A stretch of 64,000 nucleotides of DNA from Verticillium longisporum (lineage: Eukaryota > Ascomycota > Sordariomycetes > Glomerellales > Plectosphaerellaceae): assembly GCA_019188255.1 (NCBI GenBank), contig JAETXT010000001.1:5084001-5148000 (forward strand), read 5' to 3'. The position numbers were made by a program, and so were the translations under genes. The notes beneath the pieces are model-generated. The model ran no database searches. It was not told the origin of the DNA and saw nothing but the letters and a program-made list of their open reading frames with translations. Of this stretch, positions 54,155 through 64,000 are shown piece after piece; position 1 is the stretch's first letter; each line of letters begins with the position of its first letter.

Positions 54155-54485
54155 TCCCTTGCGGGGGCCTAACACACCAAAACCCCCTTCTTCTACTAAC
54201 CGAACCTAACACCCACACCTCGTGTCAACAACAGTAAGCGCCGCTTCAGTCGCCGTAGATAGGACTCTGAACACTTGAAGAATAGCCTTCAAGCAGCTTG
54301 CCAATACAATCTAAACCCCACGAGAAACCGGCGGCAAGACAGAAGACGAGAAAGCAAGAGCGGAAAGATGACCTATTATGGGCTTGGGAGATTCGGACAG
54401 ACTAGAGGAAGCGACCGTGTACAATAGCAAATAGTGCCTTATTGGCTCTAGGCCACCAGGCGTAATAAACTTGTGTGTGTGTGTG
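54155..54485 (+). other. LINE 3' region and TG tail
   Basis: About 330 bp after the ORF2 stop. It begins with GGGGGCCTAACACACCAAAACC, which resembles the 3' start of other Tad-type elements as I remember them, and ends with a (TG)n run of seven or eight units (54472-54487). No poly(A) tail is present; the TG run seems to serve as the 3' terminal repeat. Confidence 0.8.
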
Positions 54486-54498
54486 TGTTGCATTCATG
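54486..54498 (+). repeat. Right 13-bp target-site duplication of the LINE
   Basis: TGTTGCATTCATG, identical to 48905-48917. The first TG overlaps the element's TG tail, so two bases are ambiguous; 11 bp are certain beyond the tail. Confidence 0.92.
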
Positions 54499-54814
54499 CA
54501 CGCGGCTGGCCCGGATCACAGACAGACGTGCCGTGGCCTCGCTGATCCTCCATCGGATGGAGTGATTTGGAGTCATCACGCGGGCGGTGGTTGTACGTAT
54601 AGAATCAGGCTCCAATATTGCTTATTCGTCGGGACTTGGCAAAGTATTCTTCGCCCTGCCATCGAGTTCAGCTCGGTGGACAACGCGATGGCGACTATAA
54701 GTACCTTGGGTAGCCAAGTCTCAACCCACTCGTCAGTACCGACGTACTCACTGCCAGAAGCAGCCATCGGACTCAGATCAGGTGAAGCAAATGTTGCTCA
54801 GATCCATCGAAACT
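54499..54814. other. Intergenic region between the LINE and the FAD oxidase
   Basis: 316 bp of host sequence that would contain most of the core promoter of the FAD oxidase. No gene is seen. Confidence 0.5.
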
Positions 54815-56406
54815 ATGCAGCGCCCATTCTTGACCACCTTTCTTCTCTGGCTTGGGCTGGCCGTCCTCGTGCCATGCCAGGAATATGACCAGGGAGCCCC
54901 CGCAGTCCGTCTTCCTGAGGTCGACTTGCGATACCGCATACTGACCTCCATACGTAGTGCGAGGCGCTCGATAAAGCGCTTCCCGGCAGGGTAGCTTACC
55001 CGCAGACAGAAGCATACGACGTCTCCAACACGTTTTGGTCGAACCGTCAATCCGCCGTCCGACCAGCCTGCTTTCTCCTCCCCAATTCAACCGCAGACGT
55101 ATCGACAGGGCTCAAGATACTCACATCGCTGCGCACCAAGTTTTCCGTCAAAGGCGGCGGCCACACTCCGTTCGCGGGGGGCTCCAACATGCAGGGCGGC
55201 GTCACCATCAGCCTCGAGGCCCTCAACGACGTCACCGTCAGCGCGAGCCGCAAGACCGTCTCCATCGGGCCGGGAAACCGCTGGATCGACGTGACGAGGA
55301 AGCTGGACCCCCTCGGCCTCGCCGTCGTGGGCGGCCGCGTCGCCGAGGTCGGCGTCGCGGGCCTGCTCCTCGGCGGCGGCATCTCGTTCCTCTCCGAGCA
55401 GCACGGCTGGGCGTGCGACAACGTGCAGACGTACGAGGTGGTGCTCGCGACGGGCGAGATTGTGCTCGCGACGGCGACGCAGAACGAGGACCTGTACTGG
55501 GCGCTCCGCGGCGGCGGCGGGTCGAGCTTCGGCGTCGTGACGCGGTTCGACGTCGACGCCTTTGCGCAGGGCGACCTCTGGGGGCGGTCGCTCCTCTGGC
55601 CGGGGACGGAGAGCGGCGGCGTGCTGGCGCAGCTGACGCTCGTCGCGAGGGACATGCTGCCGCTGGACAGGGACGCGCACGTGTTTGTCGTGCTGGCCCA
55701 CGCGCCGCAGGTTGGCGGGGACGTTGTTCTGGCGTCGCTGTACCACCTCACGCATGCTGCGACGCAGGCGGCGGCCGACGGGGCGGTGCCGGATGTCTTT
55801 GAGGGGTTCGTGCGGCTGCGTGGCCAGATTTCGAACACGACGACCGTGGCGCCGGTCTCGACGCACCTGGAGGCCATTTCGGATCGATACGGCTTCCGCA
55901 AGACGTGGTGGGATACGACGGTTTCGATTGGCGATGCGGGGGATGACTTGCTTCTCCTCGAGACGCTGCCCAAGTGGGATGCCCATGTCGAGGCGTTGCT
56001 GGCGGCGGCTGAGGAGGCTGGCGACACGGTTGTTCCACAGATTGCTTTCCAGCCCATCTCGACCAACGTGCTCAAAGAGATGCAGAAGAACGGAGGCAAC
56101 GCACTGGGGCTGCATGTCGGTGACGGACCGCTCGTCTTGATCCATGTCATGGCGACCTGGTCGAGTGACAAGTTGGACTGCTTCATGGAGAAAAAGGCAA
56201 AGGAGTTGATCGAGGATATCGAAACAAGAGCCGAAGCGCGAGGGCAGAGGAATGGATACAAGTACATCAACTATGCCGGCAGAACACAAGATGTATTCGG
56301 CAGCTACGGCGAGGAGAACCACCAGAGGCTGCGAGAGGTATCGCAAAAGTACGACCCCGAAGACTTGCTGCAGAGCCTCTGGAGGGGCTATTTCAAAGTC
56401 AGGTAG
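54815..56406 (+). CDS. Secreted FAD-linked oxidoreductase (PCMH/BBE-type)
   Basis: Two exons, 54815-54904 and 54958-56406, with a 53-nt intron (GTCCGT donor, ACTGAC branch, CGTAG acceptor); about 512 aa. The splice gives GAPACEALDKALPGRVAYPQ, the usual family start. An alternative ATG lies at 54791. The signal peptide is MQRPFLTTFLLWLGLAVLV. The FAD-binding domain shows KGGGHTPFAGGSNMQGGVT with H99 as the probable covalent FAD site. WIDVTRKLDPLGLAVVGGRV, then GVAGLLLGGGISFLSEQHGW and ALRGGGGSSFGVVTRFDV follow. The C terminus has YKYINYAGRTQDVFGSYG and QKYDPEDLLQSLWRGYFK, the BBE end. These enzymes oxidise sugars or secondary metabolites outside the cell; the substrate is unknown. A LINE is inserted about 330 bp upstream, so expression may be altered. 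Confidence 0.86.
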
Positions 56407-56422
56407 AAATCTTTTCAGTCAA

Positions 56423-56617
56423 GTAATTTTCAGTCAAGTAATTTTCAGCCAAGTAAGCAAATGATCAACCATCTCTGGTCAGAGAGTGGTGTAGATTCTA
56501 TATCAAGGTCAAGGGTCCATGTAATTTTCAGTCAATAATTTTCAGCCAAGTAAGCAAATGATCAACCATGTCTGGTCAGAGAGTGGTGTAGATCCTATAT
56601 CAAGGTCAAGGGTTCAT
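56423..56617 (+). repeat. 98-bp tandem duplication
   Basis: Two head-to-tail copies, about 56423-56520 and 56521-56617. Both contain AATTTTCAGTCAA...TCAGCCAAGTAAGCAAATGA and then TCAGAGAGTGGTGTAGAT(T/C)CTATATCAAGG. They differ by a two-base deletion and a few substitutions. A smaller nested repeat, TTTTCAGTCAAGTAA, is present within copy one. Confidence 0.9.
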
Positions 56618-56967
56618 GTTGTAGACGGAGGCGGCGTGGCTGGTGATTCCGCCACTGGTGGCGCAGGTCGTGATGGTGACAGCGACGACGAGCTTTTGGA
56701 CCTCGACAGAAGAAAGCACCTTTCCATGTCATGACCACTTTTCGACACCCCCCATCTACAGCGCACCAACCCCCATCGCCTAAGCATTCTTCATTCTTCA
56801 TCGGACATTGATCTCACACGGTTTGCATTCCCCCATTGACGTCTCAACGCCACGTGTGTGAGCTCTTAGCACGGGCCAAGCCCAGGTCGTCCTACGATTG
56901 TCGTGACATCACCACTCGGACCTTCACTGGCGCATCGCATCTCCTCGCAACCGAGTCCATCTCATCA

Positions 56968-57003
56968 GACTGTCATCTCATCAGACTGTCATCTCATCGA
57001 TTC
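56968..57003 (+). repeat. Short tandem repeat CATCTCATCAGACTGT
   Basis: Two perfect copies and a third ending in CATCTCATCGATTC, about 120 bp upstream of the glycosylase ATG. Confidence 0.75.
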
Positions 57004-57116
57004 TTCGTTCTTCATTGTTTGTACTCGGTCGCTTCTGAAGGCGCCTGAAGGAGCCTCTGAAAGACTGCGAAGCGTCACTCACCTCCACTGCATGCTCAGG
57101 AACGCCAGCAATCACC

Positions 57117-58346
57117 ATGTCCCGGGTCACTCGAGCCAGCGCACGGCAAGCTGCCGCCACCAGCACGCCCAAAGCTACTTCGCCTCTCCGCAGCCAAGCC
57201 AGGCGGGCTAACATCAAGGCCGAGCCCACCGACGAAAAGCCATCGAAACGCAAGAAGACTACCAAGTCATCCACCAAAGCAAGCTCCAAGCGCATCAAGA
57301 CGGAAGACGACGACGACGACGATGCCCTGCCAGCAACGCCTGCCAAGCGCGTCAAGAAGGACCCCTCAGAAGACGATGCACCGGCAGCCAAACCCAACGT
57401 CTCTCCATCAGGGGCATCACCCAACGCCCTCCAAGCCAAGAAGCTCAAGGCCTTTGCTCAATTCTCAGCCAAATCCCCCTTCCCCGACTTTGCCCACCCC
57501 ACGGCCGAGGAAGCCAAGCTCGCGCACCGCATCCTCACCTCGCTGCACGGCGCCCGCACGCGGCCCGACACGGTCAAGGCGCCGACCGCGCGCGCCGGCT
57601 GCGGCGACTCGCCCTCGGTGCTCGACGCTCTCGTGCGCACCATCCTCAGCCAGAACACGAGCGACGCCAACTCGACGCGCGCCAAGCGCAGCATGGACGC
57701 CGTCTACGGCGGCAGCGCCGCCTGGGCCGCCATCGCCGCCGGCGGCGCCCCGAAGCTGCAGGAGGCCATCAAGTGCGGCGGCCTCGCCGCCGTCAAGAGC
57801 AAGGTCATCCTCGGCATCCTCGCCCAGGCCAAGGCCCGCTACGGCGCCTACTCGCTCGACCACATGTTCGACCGGACCGACGACGAGGCCATGCGCGAGC
57901 TCCTCGCCTTCCAGGGCGTCGGCCCCAAGACGGCCAGCTGCGTGCTGCTGTTCTGTCTCCGCCGCGAGAGCTTCGCCGTCGACACGCACGTGTGGCGCAT
58001 CACGGGCCTCCTGGGCTGGCGTCCCCAGTCCGCCAGCCGCGACGAGACGTATGCCCACCTCGACGTGCGCATCCCCGACGAGGACAAGTACGGCCTGCAC
58101 ATCCTGCTGGTCAAGCACGGCAAGGTGTGCCACGAGTGCAAGGCTGGCGGCAAGAACCTCGGCAAGTGTGCCCTGAGAAAGGCGTTCCGCGACAAGGCCA
58201 AGGGTGTCGCTGGCGCCTCGCCTGCGCTGCCCCAAGACGAAGATGGGGACGGGCCGCACCAAGACAAAGATCGGGATGGTGACGCGAAAGAAGAGACGAA
58301 AGAAAAGGTCAAAGAGGAGGTGAAGGACCAAGATGAAGAATCATAA
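57117..58346 (+). CDS. HhH-GPD DNA glycosylase (endonuclease III-like)
   Basis: A single exon of 409 aa, starting at ATG 57117. The N-terminal 100 residues are Lys/Ser/Asp-rich and disordered, with likely nuclear-localisation stretches (KPSKRKKTTK, PAKRVKKDP). The HhH-GPD domain (about 130-350) has LDALVRTILSQNTSDANSTR, then LLAFQGVGPKTASCVLLFCL, the helix-hairpin-helix with K271. FAVDTHVWRITGLLGW holds the conserved Asp D289. A Lys at the hairpin and an Asp after it are the pair found in bifunctional glycosylase/AP-lyases. The C-terminal Cys pattern (CHECKAGGKNLGKC) does not match the usual CX6CX2CX5 cluster of endonuclease III. It should excise damaged or modified bases in the nucleus; the target base is unknown. 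The C-terminal tail is acidic. Confidence 0.85.
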   Translation: MSRVTRASARQAAATSTPKATSPLRSQARRANIKAEPTDEKPSKRKKTTKSSTKASSKRIKTEDDDDDDALPATPAKRVKKDPSEDDAPAAKPNVSPSGASPNALQAKKLKAFAQFSAKSPFPDFAHPTAEEAKLAHRILTSLHGARTRPDTVKAPTARAGCGDSPSVLDALVRTILSQNTSDANSTRAKRSMDAVYGGSAAWAAIAAGGAPKLQEAIKCGGLAAVKSKVILGILAQAKARYGAYSLDHMFDRTDDEAMRELLAFQGVGPKTASCVLLFCLRRESFAVDTHVWRITGLLGWRPQSASRDETYAHLDVRIPDEDKYGLHILLVKHGKVCHECKAGGKNLGKCALRKAFRDKAKGVAGASPALPQDEDGDGPHQDKDRDGDAKEETKEKVKEEVKDQDEES

Positions 58347-58632
58347 ATCAAGAAATCCGAGTGCCAGGCACCAGGCACCAGGGCAGATGCTGTACACTAC
58401 TGCAAAATGAGCGTTTCTGTCATGTATAGAAATGATGTATCAAGTCTAGCACCCGACTACCTAGGGTATTACTCATTAAAGAATGGTAAGAAGCAAAACT
58501 CCCGTTCGCGACCTGAAACCAGGACGCCGAAACCCAAGTACGCCAAAGGTGCCCCCAAAGGTCATGTGCCGTCTATCCGTGTATTCCGTCTACCAACCAG
58601 CATATTCTCAATGCCAATCCACCCCCACCCCT

Positions 58633-61536
58633 TCACCAGGTAAACTTCATCAGCGCCGGATTCAGCAGCACCGGCAGCGCAAAGTGGCAAACGGTCACCG
58701 ACGCCAGCGGATAGATGGACGCGAACGTCTTAATCTGCCACTCGCGCGGGAAGAAGAAGTAGCCCGCGACGAGCAGGCCCGTCATGAGGAAGCAGAACAG
58801 GAACGTGCCCCAGAAGCTCTTGATGATCTTGGGGATCTCCTCGAGGAAGTTGCAGTGCTCGACCTCCTTCGAGGTCGCGCCCCACTGGATGTTGATCTCG
58901 AAGAAGTGGCAGAGCAGGGCCTTCGAGACGTGCAGCGAGATGCCGCCGAGGAAGATGGAGAAGAGCGGGATCCATTTGAAGTTGTTCCACACTGGCGATT
59001 TGTTAGTCAATGATCTGCGTTGCGAAAGCTTGATGGGGGGGACACGTACGCGCTGGCAGGAAGGACTGTTCGCCGAGACGGTACCGCAGGACGGCCAGGG
59101 CGATGTTTCCGGCGAGAGGGAACACGATGATGATGGAGAAGTAGATGGCGAAGGAGTCAAGGTAGTACTTGTCGTAGAAGCCAAACAGCCAGCCGGTCAG
59201 GAAATAGTTCATGAGCGTCAGGATCCACGAGGCTCCAATGGCGTAGTACGTGCCGATGTAGCCCATGATGGTGATCTTGCGGTAGAAGGCAATTTTGGAC
59301 ATGAGGAACCTCCTGAAGAGGGGGGTGAAAGGTCCACGCACGAACCACAGACGGAAGGGATGGAAGAGGAGCTCGTTGACACCGAAAGCATACTTCTCCC
59401 ACCGAGCCAACTCGTCGTACACTGTCAGGGAGACACCCTCCTTGAAGCCATCGCCAGGGTATGTGCCAAATCGGAGGGAGTAGCCGGCGGTCTGCAGGCG
59501 GAGTGCCATGTCAAAGTCCTCCGAGACGTGCGACTCGGACCAGAACTTCTCGTAGCCATCCTCGTCGGTGTAAGAACCAGCATCCTGGATGGCCGACCAT
59601 CGAAGAACTGCGTTGTGGCCCACGAAGGGGGGGATATCTCCATTGGCAACAGCAAACTTGATACTCGTGTAAATGAGCTGCGTGAACCAGGTGACGCTGT
59701 ATGACATGTTAGCTCCATTCAGCTTCTCGCAGGAGTGGAAGAGGCTCACGCTCGCTCAAAGAACGACTCGGTCACGTTCATGACACCGGAAGAGTACTGC
59801 AGAATGGCAATCTCAGGCGACGCGTCCATCTCACTGACAGCGTCGAGCAGGCAATCCCTGGGCACACGCGTATCCGAGTCAATGAGCAGCACGTAGTCGC
59901 CGACACGCACATTGCCTTCGGCCCACGTGCGACCCTCGTCTTCCTGCAAGACCTGCGCCAGGGCCTGCGTGTAGACGCGATCCTCCGACTCCTGGCTCCA
60001 CGAGTCGCCCCTCGTGATGCCCTTCAGCTTCTCCTCGATACGGTTGCTCACCATGAGGCAGTAGTTCATGTTCGAGGCCTTCTTGAAGCGACCCCGGCGG
60101 AGGAACGGCTTGACCGACTCGTCTTCGGGCTTGGGGTTGTGGGCTGGCCGGCTGACCCAGCCAATGTTGTGCTCCTCGTAGAACTCCTTGCGGCCGAGTG
60201 CCTCGTCAGCAGGGAGGAGCTGCATGCCGTCGTCGTTGACGAAGATGTTGGCCGTTCCGCCCTGAAGCTCGTAGGTCGAGATGGCCGCCTTGAGGGAAAT
60301 GACAGTCGGGCGAATGACGGGGGCGAGGCTCTCCTTGTACACGGGCATCTGGATCGTGATGTGGGGGAGGTCCTGGTGCTCGCGGTTCAGGCGGCGCGGG
60401 GGCTGTCCAGAATAGTTCTTCGAGTTGGAGGTGAGGGACGAAATAGGCCCGATGATTTGGAAGATGTCGCAGATGATGATGAGGAAGAAGAACTGAGAAG
60501 AGTCAGAAAGCCCATCATTCCTGGTGCCGATTGGGACACACGTACCAGACTGATGAACATGGTCAAGGGGGAGACGGCGACCAATGCCAAGCGCTTAAAG
60601 TCTCCGTCGACCATGGTTTGTAGCGCGAGTGACCTCCATCCGAGACCGAGACAGACCACCGAGAGTCCCAAGGTCATCCCGACGATGACGGGGCTCGTCA
60701 GTCGAACTGGCCTGTCTTCGGTCTTACCCTCCTCGAGACTGGAGGGTGTGATCTCATCGACAGTCACCTCGGCAGGACTGGCCTTCTCGTCGTCGCCACT
60801 CTCCTCGTCACCGCCGTCCTGCCAGATGTACCGAATGAGGTTCTTTTCCAAGCCCTCTGCGCGCTCCAAAATGCCGTCGGCCTCGTCATTCCAAACCACC
60901 CGCAGGGGCGGCTCCAGCACGAACGCCGCAAACTGATGCTTGTGGCAGCGAGGTAGGTCTGAAATCTTGGCGAGCACCTGCAGGCGCAGACCGTCCATGA
61001 GGGGAATGTACGGCAGGCTGCCAGAGCTGACGACTCCACGAATAATGGACTGGATGACCGGCGTGTTCATGGTAATCGCACACTGCACTGTCAATCGAAA
61101 ACCTCCGGTCATGAGCGGTGAGGGTACTTACGCTGACGTTGAGCTGGCAGACCAGGTCAAACAAGCCATTTCGAACATTGCGAATGTCTGCTGGGGCGCA
61201 GACGAAATCATTGCGGCCCTTCTTGAGAATCGCGCCCTCCCAGGGACTGAGGCTGGTCGCGTACAACCTCCTCAGCTGATCCTGCCAGAGGCTGTGGACT
61301 GTGACGTCGGCCCTGAGATCGCCGCAGTTGCTGTACCGGCTCAGGGTGTTGGTCGAATGCTGTGGGCCGAGACCTGAGGGCGCCAGCGACGAGGTCCTCC
61401 TATCACCGACAGACGATGAGTCTGAGTGGGCTTGTCCATGCTTGGTTTTCTTCTTCTCAGACTTCTCCCCCTTGACATTCTGGAGAGCAGTGTCCTTCTG
61501 CTTTGCTGGTGCAAAGTAGCTCTTGAAAGCCTTCAT
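58633..61536 (-). CDS. GT2: Fungal type 2 glycosyltransferase (GT2, polysaccharide-synthase-like)
   Basis: Five exons, 61536-61132, 61082-60546, 60492-59750, 59696-59050 and 58991-58633, with introns of 49, 53, 53 and 58 nt; all phases close to 896 aa. The N-terminal cytosolic part is followed by two or more spans (LTSPVIVGMTLGLSVVCLGL and FFFLIIICDIFQIIGPI). Then comes the GT-A catalytic domain: MPVYKESLAPVI at about 363, NDDG at about 401, DSD at D519/D521, SEDFDM at about 620, and ARW at 659-661 in the position of the QxxRW motif. Further spans follow to the C terminus. This matches the conserved filamentous-fungal GT2 known from studies of Zymoseptoria and Fusarium, where it is needed for hyphal growth on solid surfaces. 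It probably makes a cell-surface polysaccharide; the product is unknown. Confidence 0.88.
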
Positions 61537-64000
61537 GGTGGGTGATCTGCGCAGGGGGTGTGTGGGCGAGGGGGCTGCAAGAGAGTTGGAGGTGCGCCAG
61601 AAGGAGATGAGCAACTGTCTGGACCAGTCAGGCGGAGCTAGGAGCGACAGACGGGCTTGCAGGAGACGACAAGGGAAAAAAATAGAGAGAGAGGACAAGG
61701 AGGGGGGAGCCCAGTCGGAGAAGAGGGACACCAGGTCACAGATATCCTGCAGCAAGACGGCTGCAGCAAGAGCAACAAGCTCGTGTGGTCAGGCGTCACG
61801 AGTCTAGATTCCAATATGAAATCGTTGGGGGTTCAGCCTCCAGCGCGTCGACCGGTCAGGCTCGATGCCGACTGCATCGGCATGGAGCTATCGAGTGATA
61901 TGAGGGGGTAGCGGCCTCTTGGGCGTCTCCGTTGCCTTGACGTCCGTCTCATCCAGCCAGCCAGTGCAGCCAGGCTGAACCCAAGATGGCAACCTGAGTA
62001 GGGGGTCACCCATGCTGAATCGAGTATCTGCGGCAGAAGAAGGTGAAGCGAGTTCCGAAAGAGGGTAGCTGTTGATGTGCTGGCGGCGCCACCAGGCATG
62101 ATCAATGGGACTCAATGGGAGCAGAATCCATTGGACCAGAGCTTGGGAGCCGGGGCCGGGGGTAGGTCAGCCCGGCGGTGATGTGCCTGGCGGATGCGTT
62201 TGCGTCAAAGAAAGCCAAAGTTGTGTTATCTGCGGTCAGGCTAGGTCATGTCGTTCAGCGAGGGGAGGCTGCCGCCACAGGGGTGTGAAAGGGTGCTATG
62301 GCCGGCCTGGCAAAGACGGTACAAGATGCAGGGCCTGGATGGCTGACAGGTTGTATTGGGAAGAGTCGACCTTGGCATGAAGCCTCCGACTGGTCGCGCG
62401 CATGGGTGTGTCAAAGCAATAGGATGCCTTGCGGTGCTGCTGCGGCCACGGAGTGTGGTGATGTTTACGGGAAACGGGCGAGGCCAGGCCGGATCGACGC
62501 GGAAGGTGACAGGGTATGGTGCATGTACCGGAGGGCTGGGGTGGTATTATGTGTATGTACGTCCGAACAGGCCATGTTGGTCGGCAGTATCGGCCACCTA
62601 CCTAGGCAAAGCAACTGTTCATCGGTCTCATCCGCAATCTCTTGAGGGCTGGTTTGATCGCGGAGACATGCATCCTGCCGATGGTCTAGAAAGCTTGGTG
62701 AAAGGAAATATTTCTTGGCGAGTTCCCTCTTTGTTGGTTGCTATGAACAGGCGACCTCTGGACAAAGGAATGGTGTCGACATCGTCGAGACTAGACTGCC
62801 AAGGGAGACTGAACAAACGTGCCCATCATACAATCAACGCCGGATGGCTGACGGTCTAGCTAAGGTCAGGCAAAGTACCTTGGTACCCTGTTTCGAAATG
62901 ATTCTGTCGTCTCTCATATCCGCAGCCACTGGCGAAGGGGCAGTAGGGATCCATGATACAGATAGGAGATAGATGGGATCGACAGGAACAATACTGACGC
63001 GCTAGGTGAGTTGTTTTCCCTGCACAACCTCGCCTTGCCATTTCTGTCTGGGTAAGGTGCCCAAGGTACCGTGAACAAAACTACCTTAGGCGGGTGCCAG
63101 TCAGGTAAGGTATCGAGGTGGGTGGCTCACTTCTAGCTCGTCCCGTCCTCTGGCCAGCTGAGCATCAGGGAGAAACGGTTCCTTGGCAGAACGACGAGAA
63201 GAAAGATTCAGAAATGTAATCCTGCAGACACGATGTGCTGCGAACGCACATGTAAATGCGATGCGGTTGGAAAAGGCTTGTGGGACCAGGGTAAGGACCA
63301 GGGTCAGATCCAGGACTAGAAGACGGGAAGCAACCCAATAGGCGGCTGATAGGTTCCAACGGCCCAGCCCGTATTCCGATTGCTGTCGCGCGGCTTCGAC
63401 ATATCTTCAGCTGCCCAGACACGGGCTGCGAAACGCTGGCCCAGGGGTTCAAAAATGGGAAATATTGCTCCTTGCCAAGACGGGATGCGCATCTCAGGTC
63501 TGCAGTGTCACCCACCAACTGACAACTCGCCCAGCCTCTCAACAAACTGGCTTCGCCCTTCTGCGCATCTCCAGCGTGGCGGAACAGAAGGGTATACCAT
63601 CCCGAGGGGGCCGGGGGGGAGGGTGGTTGACCCCCATGTGTCTTGAGCCCTACAGTAGCCATCCCCCCTTTGCCCTCAACCCCTGCACCCGTTGCCCCCT
63701 TCTGCTCGCATCAAGGCTTCTGTGCCAACTTTAACACGAGTTCTACATAGCACAGCACCCTCTCCCGTGTCTAGATAGCGTAACGTGCGTCAAGTCACCA
63801 CCACATTCTCAGCCCTCGCAACACTTATTGGTTGCCGATAAGCCGTACCTGGCTGAGGCCAGCCGCCACCATTGATGACTGCCTGTCGCGCGCATGGTCA
63901 ATTCTCTAGTCCATCTGGCGCCCATGGGCCGTGGCCTGCAGCTCACGGAACAGAACGGCCACGGCTTCAGGTGAGTGTGAGGAAGCGGGATGCAGGCCAT
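61537..64000. other. Right-edge intergenic region, no supported gene
   Basis: 2.46 kb upstream of the GT2 gene. It includes a purine-rich leader (61640-61730). CCTAGGCA/GGTACC/CCTTAGG words lie near 62595 and 63050-63110, and there is a direct repeat GGACCAGGGTAAGGACCAGGGTC at 63283-63306. No frame has a recognisable domain. A gene may begin beyond the right edge. Confidence 0.45.

Larger units (their letters stand above)
48918..54485 (+). mobile_element. Near-complete non-LTR retrotransposon (Tad/I-like LINE), about 5.57 kb
   Basis: A LINE with two overlapping ORFs, a short 5' leader, a roughly 330-bp 3' region and a terminal (TG)n tail, flanked by an exact 13-bp direct duplication of the target. 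ORF1 has zinc knuckles. ORF2 has an APE-type endonuclease, a reverse transcriptase and an RNase-H-like domain, the order of the Tad clade found in filamentous fungi. No LTRs are seen. The identical 13-bp duplication and near-intact frames point to a recent insertion. There is no AT-rich mutational erosion, so no sign of repeat-induced point mutation. One single-base frameshift interrupts ORF2. Confidence 0.93.
56407..57116. other. Intergenic region with a 98-bp tandem duplication
   Basis: 710 bp. The left part has the duplication (separate entry). The right part (56960-57010) has three copies of CATCTCATCAGACTGT, probably in the leader of the glycosylase gene. No gene is seen. Confidence 0.5.

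Noticed and set aside
48918..54485. Repeat-induced point mutation of the LINE
   Set aside because: Both frames are almost intact and not AT-rich, without the expected C-to-T and G-to-A stops.
55047..56346. Two long minus-strand open frames (about 407 and 419 codons) over the FAD oxidase
   Set aside because: They are shadows of the plus-strand gene in high-GC sequence. The plus frame has all FAD-family motifs.
1..64000. CRISPR array, bacterial operons, riboswitches or terminators
   Set aside because: The spliced introns and fungal families show eukaryotic DNA. The tandem repeats lack the repeat-spacer pattern.
63809..64000. 63-codon minus-strand frame at the right edge
   Set aside because: Low-complexity, with no homologous motif recognised, and cut by the window edge. 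It cannot be judged.

Overview
The window looks like nuclear DNA of a filamentous ascomycete (Pezizomycotina, most likely Sordariomycetes). The reasons are short GT-AG introns of about 45-175 nt with CTRAC-type branch points, third-position GC-rich coding regions, long intergenic stretches with short tandem repeats, and fungal families such as AsaB/CmcJ-like oxygenases, DUF7730 proteins, HVA1/TUDOR proteins, the filamentous-fungal GT2 glycosyltransferase and a Tad-type LINE. Assignments come from recognising motifs by eye. I rebuilt gene models by hand and checked reading-frame phase across every intron I quote.

Layout. 0.4-9.5 kb: an M20 amidohydrolase (minus) diverges from an AsaB/CmcJ-type oxidoreductase. 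They are followed by a 2-oxoglutarate/Fe(II) oxygenase with a heptanucleotide satellite in its leader, an M18 aminopeptidase, and decayed unassigned sequence. 9.5-22.5 kb: a Syg1/XPR1-like SPX-EXS protein, a DUF7730-like protein, the large subunit of chromatin assembly factor 1, and a conserved serine-rich protein. 22.5-31.8 kb is gene-poor, with one small conserved gene at 28 kb. 31.8-48.5 kb: an isochorismatase-fold hydrolase, a second DUF7730-like protein, a decayed alpha/beta hydrolase, a Pth11-like relic, an M14 carboxypeptidase, a medium-chain reductase with an apparent frameshift, a DUF1275 membrane protein, a broken oxalate-decarboxylase-like cupin, an HVA1/DUF3140 protein, a secreted lipocalin and an EthD-like protein.

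48.9-54.5 kb is a near-complete non-LTR retrotransposon (Tad/I-like LINE, about 5.57 kb) with an exact 13-bp target-site duplication and a short TG tail. Its two ORFs overlap through ATGAGTAG. It sits about 330 bp upstream of a secreted FAD-linked oxidase gene. 57-61.5 kb: an HhH-GPD DNA glycosylase and the GT2 glycosyltransferase. The last 2.5 kb shows no gene I can support.

The genes do not form one pathway; most are housekeeping or single accessory genes. The only cluster-like group is the three enzyme genes at 0.4-5.1 kb. I found no convincing previously undescribed system. The observations most worth a second look are the young LINE, two single-base frameshifts in G runs, four introns that would stay open if retained, and several gene relics in different states of decay.
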